The notes under the pieces are model-generated. The model was not told the DNA's origin. It saw only the letters and a program-made list of their open reading frames with translations, and did not search any database. Source: Viola odorata (taxonomy: Eukaryota > Streptophyta > Magnoliopsida > Malpighiales > Violaceae). From it: a DNA stretch of 64,000 bases. Shown here one piece after another: positions 32,363 through 44,599 of the stretch (the stretch's first letter is position 1; each line of letters begins with the position of its first letter). The position numbers and the translations under genes were made by a program. The stretch is taken from positions 69,535,189 through 69,599,188 of the forward strand of contig OY829541.1 of assembly GCA_963691705.1 (NCBI GenBank), in the 5' to 3' direction.

Positions 32363-34436
32363 TTGTTATAGAAGATAGTCAAAATTATATGATCTCATTG
32401 CGAACATGGCTGCAAAGTCTTTCGTTTCAGAGTTTTGTTTTGGATATGTTTATTAGGTACCAAATGCATACATGAGAATAGATACTTGCTGCATCTAGGT
32501 TTCTCACAAAAAAGTGTTCTGGTGAAGCATCTTACTTGACGCCATGAAAGCCAGGATAAAATGCTTAACACACTACTCCGTAAAGCTCATGGTGTGATTA
32601 CAGGACACAAGTGCCATTTATGGTTGGAATGTGTTCCTCAAATCTTTGGTCTGTATGTTTTCTTTTATACTACTAGTTAAAAGTGTCATTTTGTGAATTG
32701 CGATGCATTCTTCTAAAAAATGATGCATGAGTCAGATGTTGCTGGACTAGAGTCATACCTAATTAGCTTACTGTCAAGATCCTTCCTTACCTTAGCTTTG
32801 CTGTATTGAAGAGTTAAGTAAGCATATAACAAACATGGGTCCTAGATGCTGAATGCTTAGTACGATCGAAACAGTTGCTGTTGATAAGTTTTTTAGCAGT
32901 TATGGATAAACAACCTTGATCTTGTCAACAAAGCGAAGAGACAAACAAGAGAAATAGGTTAGTTAGTTGTTCGTTGTCATCAGAATCACCTCATAGAATA
33001 CACTCATTCTCAAGTCCACGATTGCTTTTATAACACGCTTTTTCTTTCGATAGCTTGCTTACACATGAACCAGCTCACCAGTTTGCATTGCATCACTAAA
33101 AGCAACCCTTCATCTAATTCATTTTTTTTCACTATCGTCTTTTGTGTAATAAAGAACTTGCCCATCTTGAACTCAAGTTTCTTGGTCTGGGCTTGAAGAT
33201 AAATCCAAACCATGTTGGGAGGGTTATTCTCTTACTAGATTAGGCCGTACTTGAATTAAATTAGTCTCATCTAGAATGGATACTGGATTCCCGGCGACAC
33301 TAAATTAATCATTTGTAAACTAATGAATACGCGTTTTTGGTGGAGAAGATGCATCAGTTGGTTGTTAGTTGGTTGTTGCAATCAAGCAGACAGTGGGCAA
33401 AGAAGACAAATCGACCAAAGAAAAAACAAGGAAACAAACAAGAAAGGGCAGCTAGAGTTGCATTACAGGAAGAGATGGATGGTCAAATTGGTGTCTTTTT
33501 TTGTGTTAGGTCACTTGATAGCCATATGATCTAACATCCGGCCTGTTTTTCTACATTTCCCCACCATGGAACCGACCAATTAGCCGACTTCTCATAGGGT
33601 TCAACAACACAACCACAAAATTTATTGTCTCAACAATGACACAATGAATTAATTTAAATTTTTGAGTTCAAAGTCTTAAAAATATAGAAAATTGTGCTGA
33701 AAAAAGAGAGTTATCATTGATTAGGGATATGACTAATTATCGCCGATAAGTATACATACTAACAATTGAAATTATTTTGTATTTTAAGACTCAACTTTTT
33801 GGAACTAATAAAGATGTTGATGAAATCAATGAGATCATGGACTTGTTTGTATCTAAACATTTTGATAGATTATCGTAGGTTCTAACTAATATGTGCTAGA
33901 TTTAAAACGTTATGATAAAAAAGGAACGCGGATCTTTATCGTTAGTTTAGGTCTTGATTGAGTTGTAGTTCTATAAAAGAGTCATTTTCTTCGAAACCTA
34001 ATAATGCTAGAATGAGATTATAAGTTTTTGATTAAAAAATATTGGATAAATTATGCGAAACTGATAATATTTAATAATATTTGAATAAAATTAATTTGGT
34101 GATTAGGAAGTGCAGAGTGGATGGAACAGGAGTAAAACAGGTTGAAAATGGTAGTGAATCTAGCCAGTGAGTTGGAAGTGGTGGAGTCACGTGGATGTTA
34201 ACTGCCAGTAAAAGAAGAAGAGAGTACGCATGCAATCAAGTCCAAAAAGTAAAGATTAGTCATGCAAAATACTCAAAGATAGAAATTATAAAAGATGACC
34301 TAGAAAAAAAAATCTTATAGGGTTCACGAAAAGATTGAACCCTAATTAACATTCCTAAAATGTTAATTTATCAATTAGTACAATTTACAAATCGTGGGCA
34401 CGAATTTAATGGTCATTTTCTTTCAATTAAATCCTT
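32363..34436. other. Intergenic between LPAT and thaumatin-like genes
   Basis: About 2 kb, AT-rich. The first few hundred bases are presumably LPAT 3' UTR. Small open frames near 33323-33534 have no recognisable homology. Confidence 0.5.
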
Positions 34437-34445
34437 ATATATAAA
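34437..34445 (+). promoter_or_regulatory. Candidate TATA box of the thaumatin-like gene
   Basis: TATATAAAT, 122 bp upstream of the ATG at 34568. Confidence 0.5.
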
Positions 34446-34499
34446 TTCTGACTTCCACGACCTTGATTCCGACCCTCAACTACATCCACTCTAACCTCC

Positions 34500-34523
34500 T
34501 TCTTCTTCTTCTTCTTCTTCTTC
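34500..34523 (+). repeat. TTC microsatellite in the thaumatin-like 5' leader
   Basis: About eight uninterrupted TTC/CTT triplets between the TATA box and the start codon. Pyrimidine tracts are common in plant leaders. Confidence 0.85.
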
Positions 34524-34567
34524 GTTTTCTTGCAAATCTTCCACTTTCTCATCATTCTTCTGTGTCA

Positions 34568-35701
34568 ATGGCGATGATCACTTCTCATCACGTCTCTCTT
34601 CTCCTCTTCCTCTCTTTGGGTAATTAGAACACCCTTCTTTGTCTTCTTTTAATTTTTATATTTATATTGATTAGTGTTTCAATTTTTATCCAATTTGAAT
34701 ATATTGATTAGTGCTTCACGGAGCTGTGTTTGGATGAAAAATGTAGCGTTTTCCAAAAAAGAATTATATTTTTTTTTATTGCAAAAATGTTATTGAATAA
34801 TATGAAGAATTGTAAACTCCATAAAAGGTGAGATTTCTCTCATGAATATATTAATATTTTACTTTCCCTTGTAAACTCCTTTTTTCATCTTTTTTCTTAA
34901 ATTTGATTTTTCATAAGCTTGCATTGATGGAAATATTAATTATTTAATAATTATGGTATCATTATTATTATTATTAATATTGATATTGATGACAAGGTCA
35001 TTGATGTTGCAGGCGGCATAGCTAATGCCACAATGTTCACTCTCCAAAATCTATGCACCGCAACAATCTGGCCAGGAACTCTCTCCGGAAACGGCGCCGC
35101 CATTCTCGGCGACGGCGGCTTTGCATTGGCACCTGGCGCATCCATCCAGTTCCAAGCCCCACCCAACTGGTCGGGTCGATTCTGGGGCCGAACCGGATGC
35201 ACATTCGACGGTTCCGGCGCCGGTAAGTGTGCAACCGGAGATTGCGGAGGTACATTAAAATGCACCGGCGGAGGAACTCCTCCGGTCACCCTCGTCGAGT
35301 TCACCACCGCATCTGAGCCTAGCGGCAAGGACTTTTACGATGCCAGTTTGGTGGATGGATATAACGTCGGGATGGGCGTCAAGCCAAGTGGCGGGTCGGG
35401 TGACTGCCAGTATGCTGGTTGTGTATCGGATGTGAATGGTAACTGCCCTGCGGAGCTTCGGGTCATGGATTCAGGCTCAATTGTTGCTTGTAAGAGTGCT
35501 TGCGCCGCGTTCAATACACCGGAGTTTTGCTGCACAAGTGAACATGGGACGCCGGAAACCTGCCCGCCAACGAACTACTCGGCGTTGTTTAAGAGTGCTT
35601 GCCCAACGGCGTATAGTTATGCTTATGATGATGCTTCAAGTACTTGTACTTGCTCCGGGTCCGATTATGTGATCACTTTTTGCCCAAACGGGTCAGGGTA
35701 G
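34568..35701 (+). CDS. Thaumatin-like protein (PR-5 family)
   Basis: Two exons, 34568-34619 and 35013-35701, joined GG|GC in phase, coding 246 residues, the typical length of the family. The signal peptide (MAMITSHHVSLLLFLSLG...) is split by the intron just before its end, the usual place in this family. The mature part shows NLC, WGRTGCTF, CATGDCGG, CQYAGC, FCCTSEHGTPETC and DYVITFCP. The acidic-cleft REDDD residues appear present (R in RFWGR, E in LVEF, D in DFYD, D in LVDGYN, D in YAYDD). Family knowledge: PR-5 proteins are secreted, bind beta-glucans and are often induced by pathogens or osmotic stress. I count 17 cysteines, one more than the usual 16; the extra one is in STCTCSG near the C-terminus. 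No vacuolar C-terminal extension. Confidence 0.94.
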
Positions 35702-36515
35702 ATTTTAGTTTTAGTTTGGTAAATGGTGGGTTAATTGATTTACTGGTAATTAGGGTAATTTTATAAAAAAGGTAACTATGAAAATTAATTGGTTGGAACA
35801 ATATTTTTCTAATATTAGTAGTTCTTGTGCTTTAATTTATGCTATAAATGGCAGTGTTTTATGTGTTTGCACTTTGCAAGATTCATTTAATTCGATGTGG
35901 TTGGTTTTGTTTTGGTGAGGAAAAAAACCCATAGTTATACTCGATGTGGTTGCTTTCAAATAATTTCCAACCCGATTAGTTCCTTTTGTGCATTGTTGGA
36001 AACCCGACGGATCTCTTACTCCTTGATCGACTATCCACGTTTGGTATTACGTTTCAAATAGCTTTTACCTCACAGTTATTTTAGCATTTGACTATGTTTT
36101 TTCCCCAGTTTTTACAATTGATCGTAGATGTATGAAGAACTCTTAGCTTATTGAAGAGAGAACAGAGGAATCAATGAAAGATGACAGAAAAACAAGTTGC
36201 AAACTGGGATGAATAAATCAAAACGAGAAGCTTTTTTCCCCTTCCTTTTAAGGCCTTCGGCCGAACATTTCATCATCTCTTTTTTTCTTTTTTTTCTTCC
36301 TATGCATACATTTCTGATTCTCTCTACAAGAGGCTTTCTTCTTCGAAAGCCGATCCCAACCCAACTTCGTAAATCATATTTGGGATGAGCACAATGACAA
36401 CGACAAACCTAATCTAAGGCACCAACACCGCGGTGCTGCCTTTTCCTACAATGGAGCCCTAGAAAAATTACAGCCAAAAACTATAAAACAAAGAGGACAC
36501 CAGAAGGAAAAAAAA
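35702..36515. other. 3' flanks of two convergent genes
   Basis: Short AT-rich region between the ends of the thaumatin-like gene and the leishmanolysin-like gene. No gene recognised. Confidence 0.55.
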
Positions 36516-39500
36516 CTACAACTGCCTATATTTTACAGACGTTCCTTTCACGGAACCATTACTTGAAAATATACTACTTCGTACGCGGTTAAACCATGAC
36601 ACTTTTATCTCAGCAGAACCAGTGCATTGACCCTCACCCTCCTCCTCTCCGCTGAAAAGGGTCTGGTCCGAGCAGTCCAGTGATGCCCCACATGCTAGGT
36701 TATATGATTGACATGCTGAGTGGCATACCCGTAGCCTGTTGTCACCATCCTTGTCACACTTTTGGATAGAGATCTGGTCAGTTAGGGTCAAAATTGTTAA
36801 ACAAGCTAGAACTGACGAATCATTATCATGTATGACAGATCAACTCATCAATTAATGATAAAGCTTCACTGAGAGGAGTGATAAGGAGAAAACTTACCCA
36901 GCAGGCTAGTCGCTTAGCAGCTGCATCACAATAGCTGCTGCCAAAAAGATTAAGTAATTTTCGGGCACCACCTGGGTACAAGCGATGGTAGTTGGGCATA
37001 ACAACGACTTCTTCTAGTTGTTGTAGTATGCTGGGTTCACTAGGAGCACAGTGTTGGCCGGATATATCACTCTCCAGGACATTCTTGCAAACAGAGAGAC
37101 TGGAGAGAAGACTGGAGCTGTTTTGACAAGTGTAACCGCCATAGTCCGAGCAACGGAACTCGCAAACTCCGTTATCACAGACCCCACCATGAAGGCTGCA
37201 CTGTTCATCACAAACAGCTGTATATCATACCAAAAGTGAAAAGTCAGAAAGTAACACCTAATTATTGATATATAACAGTCATGTGCAAGTCTGTGCATTA
37301 AGCCCTACTCAGGGACAAAAATAACAGCAATTATAACGGGCCATGGAATCAAATTGAAGGACACATGGCATTCTGCATTGAAGGACACATGGCATTCTGC
37401 AGGTATCTTAAAAATGCTATTTATCTGAACGTGTCTAAACCATTACAATACATGGTTTGGTCATTTAACAATCAATGCAATAATGAGTTATTATGCTAAG
37501 AAATCCAAGAGAAAATGAATGCCCTGAAGCAACACCTAATTATTGATATATAACAGTCATGTGCAAGTCTGTGCATTAAGCCCTACTCAGGGACAAAAAT
37601 AACAGCAATTATAACGGGCCATGGAATCAAATTGAAGGACACATGGCATTCTGCATTGAAGGACACATGGCATTCTGCAGGTATCTTAAAAATGCTATTT
37701 ATCTGAACGTGTCTAAACCATTACAATACATGGTTTGGTCATTTAACAATCAATGCAATAATGAGTTATTATGCTAAGAAATCCAAGAGAAAATGAATGC
37801 CCTGAAGACCTCATTCTAGTATAATGATGGCCTCAACCTTTTTTTTCCATCTCCAAATCATAAATAAAGCACAATCAAATAGTAGGCTGACATTCACATA
37901 ATCAATGTTGTTTCCCAAATTGCATAAAGAACAAATTTGCAAACAAGTTACGAAAGAGTCAACACGTTACCAGTTGAGCAGTCAATGCCAGTGTAACCAT
38001 TTGCACACGTGCACACCCCATTTGAAAGGCACTTGCCCCGCCCATTGCAATTTCCAGGACACGAGCCTACAAACAAAATCAGAAAAAATAAATCAGATAG
38101 CTCAGAACATTAATAGCTAGCAAGTGGAGCTCTATCCATATGCTAACTGTATAGAATGGCATGCAATGAAGGATATAGGTACTCACGTTTACTACAATCA
38201 CGACCATGAAATCCAACAAAACACTGACACTTTCCATCAACACAGTTCCCATTAAAGTTACAAGAATTAAGGCACTGCCCAGGTATGGAGAGTGCACCAG
38301 TACTACAGAGTTCATGGTAGGTTGGACAAACCAGCTCACCTACAAATAAAATCACAAAATGTAAGACCATGAGGACACAGATTTCATAGTGCAACCCAAT
38401 CAATCAGTAAAAAAGAGCAGTGTTATTACCATTAAAGCCAGGGAACCGAACAGGTCCACCAGCTTCAGGGCACGTTTCCCATACACCATCCACAGCAACC
38501 TGAAAAGAACATCACGATCAGAACTATACTAGAAAGAAGTATCCTGGTAATGGAAACAAGACCAGTACAAATTGTTTTTTAAGAAAAGTTAGCAGCAAAA
38601 CATATACTTGTAGGAGCCAAAGGCAGAGCAAGTGTAGACAAAATAGATATTGCAGAGACCAGCCTCTTAACAAACAGCAGAGGCATTAGAGGAGCTAAAA
38701 TCTAAATTCTGTTATGAGATGATATACCCTGCGTTGATTGCTTCATGGGTTCTACTCTTTATGCTGGTTGTTAATGTAAAGACACTAAAGCAAAATTTCT
38801 AAGACCAAAGCTCATGAAGACACCAGAACGAATATCTTCGCTACACCCTCTACTACAACCATTTTCTATACTTGTAGCACGTTCTAGTCCTAATACAAAT
38901 ATAAATTTTAGTACCTCGTCACTGATACACTTCCAAAAGTTGAGGTTTGCTTAACAGCATAACAACACAGGTGAATTCTTTCAAACTACATGATCAAATG
39001 AATGGAGCATCAAAATGTAAAGACACAAACATACCTCAAGATAGTTGTTCATACATCTGTGTTGGTAACAACCATTTCCTTGAGTCATGGAACCCCGCAC
39101 AAACCCAGTGCGCACCAATGAGGATGCCATACACCTACATTTGAAAGGGGGTTAGAGAGATTTTATTACCATATTTGGACCTCATTATTAAAAAAAAATC
39201 CGTTAGAATTTACAACCAAACGTTTTACCTGGAGCTACTCCCTCTTACTTCACCCAACATTCTGTCTGGAGCCCTTGCACTGTTAGTGTCTGTACAGGAC
39301 CCATCAGAATACGCGACAAAATAAGTACAATAATCAGCTAATGAGGACTGCCCACCTGAAATTGCCAGTAACAAAGTTGACAAGGGAAAGCCAATCAAAC
39401 AAACACATCTATGAAAATATACTAGTTATCTAGTATGTACAGCAAAGATGGTATGCCAAATATAAGTAAAGAATAGATCATAAAATGGCAAGGACCAAAA

Positions 39501-42500
39501 TAAATGATATATGAAGAATTTCAATGCACAATTACATTCATTAGCATTTCAGTTTTACTCTAAACTCTTCTGTACCTGTGATTCCCAGAATTTGGGAACA
39601 AGGGCCAGATACTACGGACCTAAGAAATCAGGAAGTTACACACCTTTATTTGCCTGTGGAAAGTATTGTGCCCATTGAGGGAGATCCCCGCTATAATTTA
39701 CAATTGGGCAATAACCCTCTGCCTCCCTGTTGTATGTACAACCTGATAACTGGGTAGTGTTGCAATGGTATGCCCCCTTCCAGAGATTGCAAGGAGAGGT
39801 AACAAAGTCAGTTCCTTGGCTTCGACCCCAATCAAGACGATCTGCCATACTATAGTTAGCCTGGTACCACCCACTATCCTCCAATAAAGCAAGTGTCATT
39901 TTTGAAACTACAGATCTGGTGTCCACAGATCCTGTCATAATCTCATTCATCAGAAGCCTTTTTTCCCAATGTGACCCTGCAGGCAAAGTTTCCAAAAAAG
40001 TGAATCACAGAAAATCACTTCAACTGGTGAATCAAATATAACAAGTCTAATGGGCTACTGATGTTTAAGTTCATTTAAGTATTCCACATAGTCTATTACA
40101 ATAAAACATTTAGTATGTGCACCCATTTCGAGTTGATCTCTTTGTGTTTTAAGTAGAAATTCAACAGCTACGACACCTACTTGCAGCGATTCATAAAGTG
40201 CGTGCTAGCAAAGTTAGAAAAAGAACAACCAGCGGAAAAGAAGAAAAACCTGAAGTGCCACGCCCCCCTCCATCTTCAAGTTCTAAACCCGTAAAATTGT
40301 CAGAAAATGCCTGCAAAAATGAAAAGTAAAGACTTATCTCTGATTTCTTGTTTGTAGCAGTCAAACTATTGAACACCTCTATACTTAATTAGAAAATTCC
40401 ACTAACGTGAAGTCAAATTAACTTGATGCATCAAGATTACCCCATAATGATGTCGTGAGTACATGACGACACGAGGAAGCACTACACGTGTTACCGTCCG
40501 TCCTAGCCTTTCATCCATGAGTTGTTCAGTAACCTGAAAAAAGCAAAAGCAATGCAATGATCAGTAACAAACTTCAGTTATCATGAGCTTCCTGTACAGG
40601 CACATATAAATAAAAAAAGTCTGAATGCCTTCTAAATTAAAGTTTTTATTGTCAGTATAGACTTCAATACTTTAAGCCTTTATGAGAAGTAATTGTCCAT
40701 ATCATTAAAGGGATAAAAAACATTGGGGAGAATTAACTGTTAGAATTCCTAACATATGTCTATAGAAAAATCACTGTGGCATCTTTGATAACAAAGTTGT
40801 AACGATGTAAAACTAGGGTGTTTACACTTCAAAGTCCAACGAAAAATCTTTTGTGACTGTTAAAGCACCACGTGAGAATGGATCCCACTGGATATCATGT
40901 TATGTACCTGATCACGCCTTCTTTTTCTCTCATCCCTAAAATGGGCAAAGGCATGGGGATCAAACCCAAGAACATGCATAACCTGTACAAACAAAGTATG
41001 CTGATCAGTGCAAGAAGTTAACTACCACATTCTTCCATTCCCATTAATTAAGTAATTAAATGACCTCATGAATGAGAGTGGCTGAGAGTAAAGTCTCTGC
41101 TTCAGCTGTCAAATGGCGAGGAGCAACATTTACATGACCTAAGTAAAAAGAGATAAGACAGTAACATTAAAACATTGCACAAGATATTTGCCAACTGCTC
41201 CAAAAAAAAAAAACTGAAAATACTACCTGCGATTGCACGACCCCATTGATCACGCTCACATGCCACTGCCCATGCAAGAGTGTTGCCTGTGGTAGGCCTT
41301 GTAGTCACCAGCAGAACTAGGTCGGCATCAGAGACGCCGTCTGTAAACAAATTTAACAGAATATTTTCTGGCTCAGAAAATTGCCAAATATAAGCCACTT
41401 AAATGGAATGATGATACCTTCAACATATTCTCGAGGAAGTTGTACACCTCCATCTTGTCCACATGCAGAATATCCGCTTAACCGCAAGTTCCCCTTCACA
41501 GGCTCAACAGCCAGTGCTCTTCGAAACCAATCGGCTGTCTGCCCAAGGGCCTGCACAAAATTGATTTAAGAATTCAGTTTTGCAGCTTATCTAGCATTGT
41601 TTGTATTACAGTGCAAGATACTATTTGTGTGCCTTAATAAGAATTAATAATCATCTCAACAAGAATTTGAGGAAAGATAACATGACATAGAATTTATACT
41701 AATGAGTTTGAAAAGTACAGTAATATAGATAACAAGTTGAAGGGTAACTAACCTTGCGGAGGCGACGCCTTTTGTCTTCTCCAGAAATATCATCCAGAGT
41801 GCAGTTATACCAGCAATCACCAAAAATTGGTGGATCACCATGAGGATTGCAAGATGGAGACCCAGATAGAGAAGCTGCAGAGGGCTCGCCGAGCTGACAA
41901 CAAAATAATAGGCCATCAGTTGTACAGAAACAAATCAAATAACCAACATGTCCAATTGAATAATAACACTAACCTTCACAATGTCACCAACTTTTCTGCA
42001 ATCTCTATCAGGCGAATGTCCAACAGCATCATAATTTAGAAATATCCTAATAGGTTGCCTTGCATCTTTTTGCTTTACCAGAAAATCTGAAACTTCAAGC
42101 AATGCCCTTCCTTTCCGATGAAGGGATTCAGATATACCAGACTGATGATAAACCTGTGGAGTAACTGAGTAAACCTTGCGACCAGGCCGCCTCCTCTGTT
42201 CAATTATCTGGTCATGGATGCATGAATGTGATACAATATTCCCACCTCCCTTCTCAGCATCTTCCCTTTGGGGTTGATGCCCTTGAGCTTCCAAATTACT
42301 AGCTTGAAGGCATAAAAATATCAACGCAATCTGTAGTGATCAAACAACAACCATAACAATTAGAACAAGTTTCCTACTAGAAACAAGAATAGATCTAATT
42401 AGGTTAACATTATACTAGCTAATACCATAACAAAGACGTGAACTTGGAGCTCCATAATGTCAATTCAGCTAAATTACAAGCTCAAAGAAAGACTAATCCT

Positions 42501-42912
42501 TATCCTGTTGGGCCAAGCATCCTTGACCATAAGCAATTTCAGGAAAAAAAGTTAAAATACTAATTTTATATACAATAACAGTTTCCTTAAAAAGTAATAT
42601 CTCTAGAACACAGAAGGGAAATTAAGAAAAAGGAAACAAGTAAAAGCAAACGACTAAAAACGAGATCTTAACCCAAAAAAATTACGTGAAAGAAACAAAC
42701 AGCTATATTTGTTTAGCAGAAAAATCACTATAGTTATAAGACTTAAAAGAAAATTCCCAAAATTTCAGCATTTTAAACTCACCTAAAACCCTAAATCTCA
42801 CATTTTCCAGAACAAATTTCCCACAAGAAAGAAAGCAACTTACCTCGAAAATAACGAGTGTGAATCTGAGCTTAACCCTAAATGGGGTACATGAAGTAAT
42901 AATAACCTCCAT
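36516..42912 (-). CDS. Leishmanolysin-like zinc metallopeptidase (M8) with EGF-like modules, 17 exons
   Basis: Exons in coding order: 42912-42844, 42330-41974, 41893-41753, 41550-41418, 41340-41227, 41138-41065, 40982-40908, 40533-40441, 40310-40250, 39976-39644, 39355-39229, 39134-39035, 38499-38430, 38339-38187, 38066-37971, 37217-36898, 36773-36516. All borders are GT-AG, phases agree, and the total is 2574 nt, or 857 residues, close to plant homologues. An N-terminal hydrophobic segment is followed by a propeptide-like region. The zinc site HEVMH (295-299) is followed by LGFDPHAF. The likely third ligand is His375 in GSHWEKR, with a Met-turn NEIM (383-386). The C-terminal Cys-rich part has EGF-like repeats (CNFNGNCVDGKCQC, CNGRGKCLSNGVCTC, CSLHGGVCDNGVC). 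Family knowledge: M8 peptidases are secreted or membrane-bound; the plant role is poorly known. An intron splits HE|VMH. Confidence 0.93.
37253..37807. repeat. 278-bp tandem duplication inside intron 15 of the leishmanolysin-like gene
   Basis: 37253-37530 is repeated at 37531-37807 with no difference that I can see. Within each copy a 24-bp piece (ATTGAAGGACACATGGCATT plus TCTGC) is itself doubled. Both copies lie wholly between the exon at 37971 and the exon ending at 37217, so the coding sequence is unaffected. Confidence 0.95.
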
Positions 42913-44030
42913 GAAATGTACACGGCTCTAACACTCCTCGAAAGTGCCGATTCCATCAAATCGCCGGCGATTTTCCGATCCGGTTGAAAAACCGCTGGCT
43001 CTCCCGCATTTCAGATGGGAAAAAAAGAATTATTCAACCCAGCCAAAAAAAATCGTCAACGCCGCTTCTTGTGAACAAAAATAATAAACAAAAAGCGGAG
43101 ATTTTTGAAACTATCAAAGAAATTACAGCACAGAAATAAGGAAGAGTGGAAAAGAAGTGTGTTAGGTTTTCGGTCAGTGGTTTTGTTGAACTGATACAAA
43201 ATGATTTGGAGGGCTTCAATGTAACATGGAAATGACTTGAAATTGAAGATTTTTGGGTTCAGCAGATGAGAATAGTGACAGTGGAAGGTAGAGAGAGAAA
43301 AGAAAACAGAGGAGAGAGGAAGGAGATGATTGAAAATCAAATGGATTGGGTGGGGTGGGTAGTCTTGATATAATTTTTTTTTCCCACTTGTTCTTTAACA
43401 AAAAGAAAGTAGTTAACTAATTTATGGTTTTAATTTTTCAAACTTTGTTTTATTATTGTTTTTTCACCATTCTCAACTTTTTTTTATTATTTTTGTTATT
43501 AAATTCGTAAGTTATAATGATGTTATTTTCTTTTCGATGTTATCCGCTATCTGATCACTATATTGTATTTTGGCTATTTTAAATTCGAGTTAGTTAGAAT
43601 TTGGATAAGCCATAAAATTTATCATTTTTGTAAATTTTAATTTAAAACTGCGAATCAAAATTATAACCTCTAGTATTTTAATTTTAAAATTGTTTCCTAG
43701 TCACGTAACAAATTTTTTTAATTGGATCACTATAAATAAAGATGGGTATGAGAATAATTTTTAAAAAGAATAGTAACAAATATAGCCTAATTGCTAAATT
43801 GGGGATGTTGAGTGCTGAATTGGGATAATGTGTGCTTTTCTAGTTTTTTAACCTAAAATGTCAAGGCTACACGTGTTGAAGTTAATGACAATTTTGTCCT
43901 TCGTGTTGATGTGAAACCACGAAACACAGGACTGGCTGACATGTATCATGTGTGCATGGAATGCGTAATTTCCTTTTTGCATTTTAGGATACGTTAATGA
44001 AAAATAAACCGATATAACCAGGAGCCTTTA
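42913..44030. other. Leishmanolysin-like gene 5' region and intergenic spacer
   Basis: 42913-43340 is probably 5' UTR and promoter, with a pyrimidine-rich minus-strand leader near 43260-43400. The rest is AT-rich without recognisable features. Confidence 0.45.
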
Positions 44031-44039
44031 GCTACCGTC

Positions 44040-44530
44040 GAACGTCCGAGTACGGTATATTTATTGATAAATACAAAAATATACACCAAGAGCATTAAAG
44101 GGATCTTTCTGTAACTACGTAACGGTAAATGTACGATAATAATTTCCCTGTATCGTTAGGTAAACTCTTTATATACCTTTCTTTTTATATATCGGGAAAG
44201 ATTAACGGATGTTGTTAAAGTTATCGATTTATTATATAAAGTCCAAAAGTCAACTTACATGTAGTATTTGTTGTATTAAACACGTGTACTCTATTACGAG
44301 GGAGTATAAATACCCCACCTCATTTGTCTCTAAAGTCAAGAACACATGTGAAAGTCAAGACCATAGTCTCTCTCAAATATAAAAACCCGATACCCTACTA
44401 TAATCCGTTAATTCCCAAATACTCATATTTATTCCCCATTTTACTGAGTTGATCATTGGAGTGCCTACGTCAGACACCCTTCCGATGCTTTGCAGGTGAT
44501 CTAGAAATTGTATACCGCGGTCAACAACCC
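44040..44530 (+). mobile_element. LTR-like fragment 1
   Basis: Contains a promoter-like AGTATAAATACCCC (about 44304-44317). Some 140 bp later comes the block TTGATCATTGGAGTG...TTTGCAGGTGATC (about 44450-44501), similar to blocks in the fragments at 46596, 50513 and 61444. Borders are not defined. Confidence 0.45.
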
Positions 44531-44599
44531 CTTATTAACCACCTGATTTACATAATTATCCTTGCCCCAATTCATGATTATCATTTATAGCAAAGTTAG

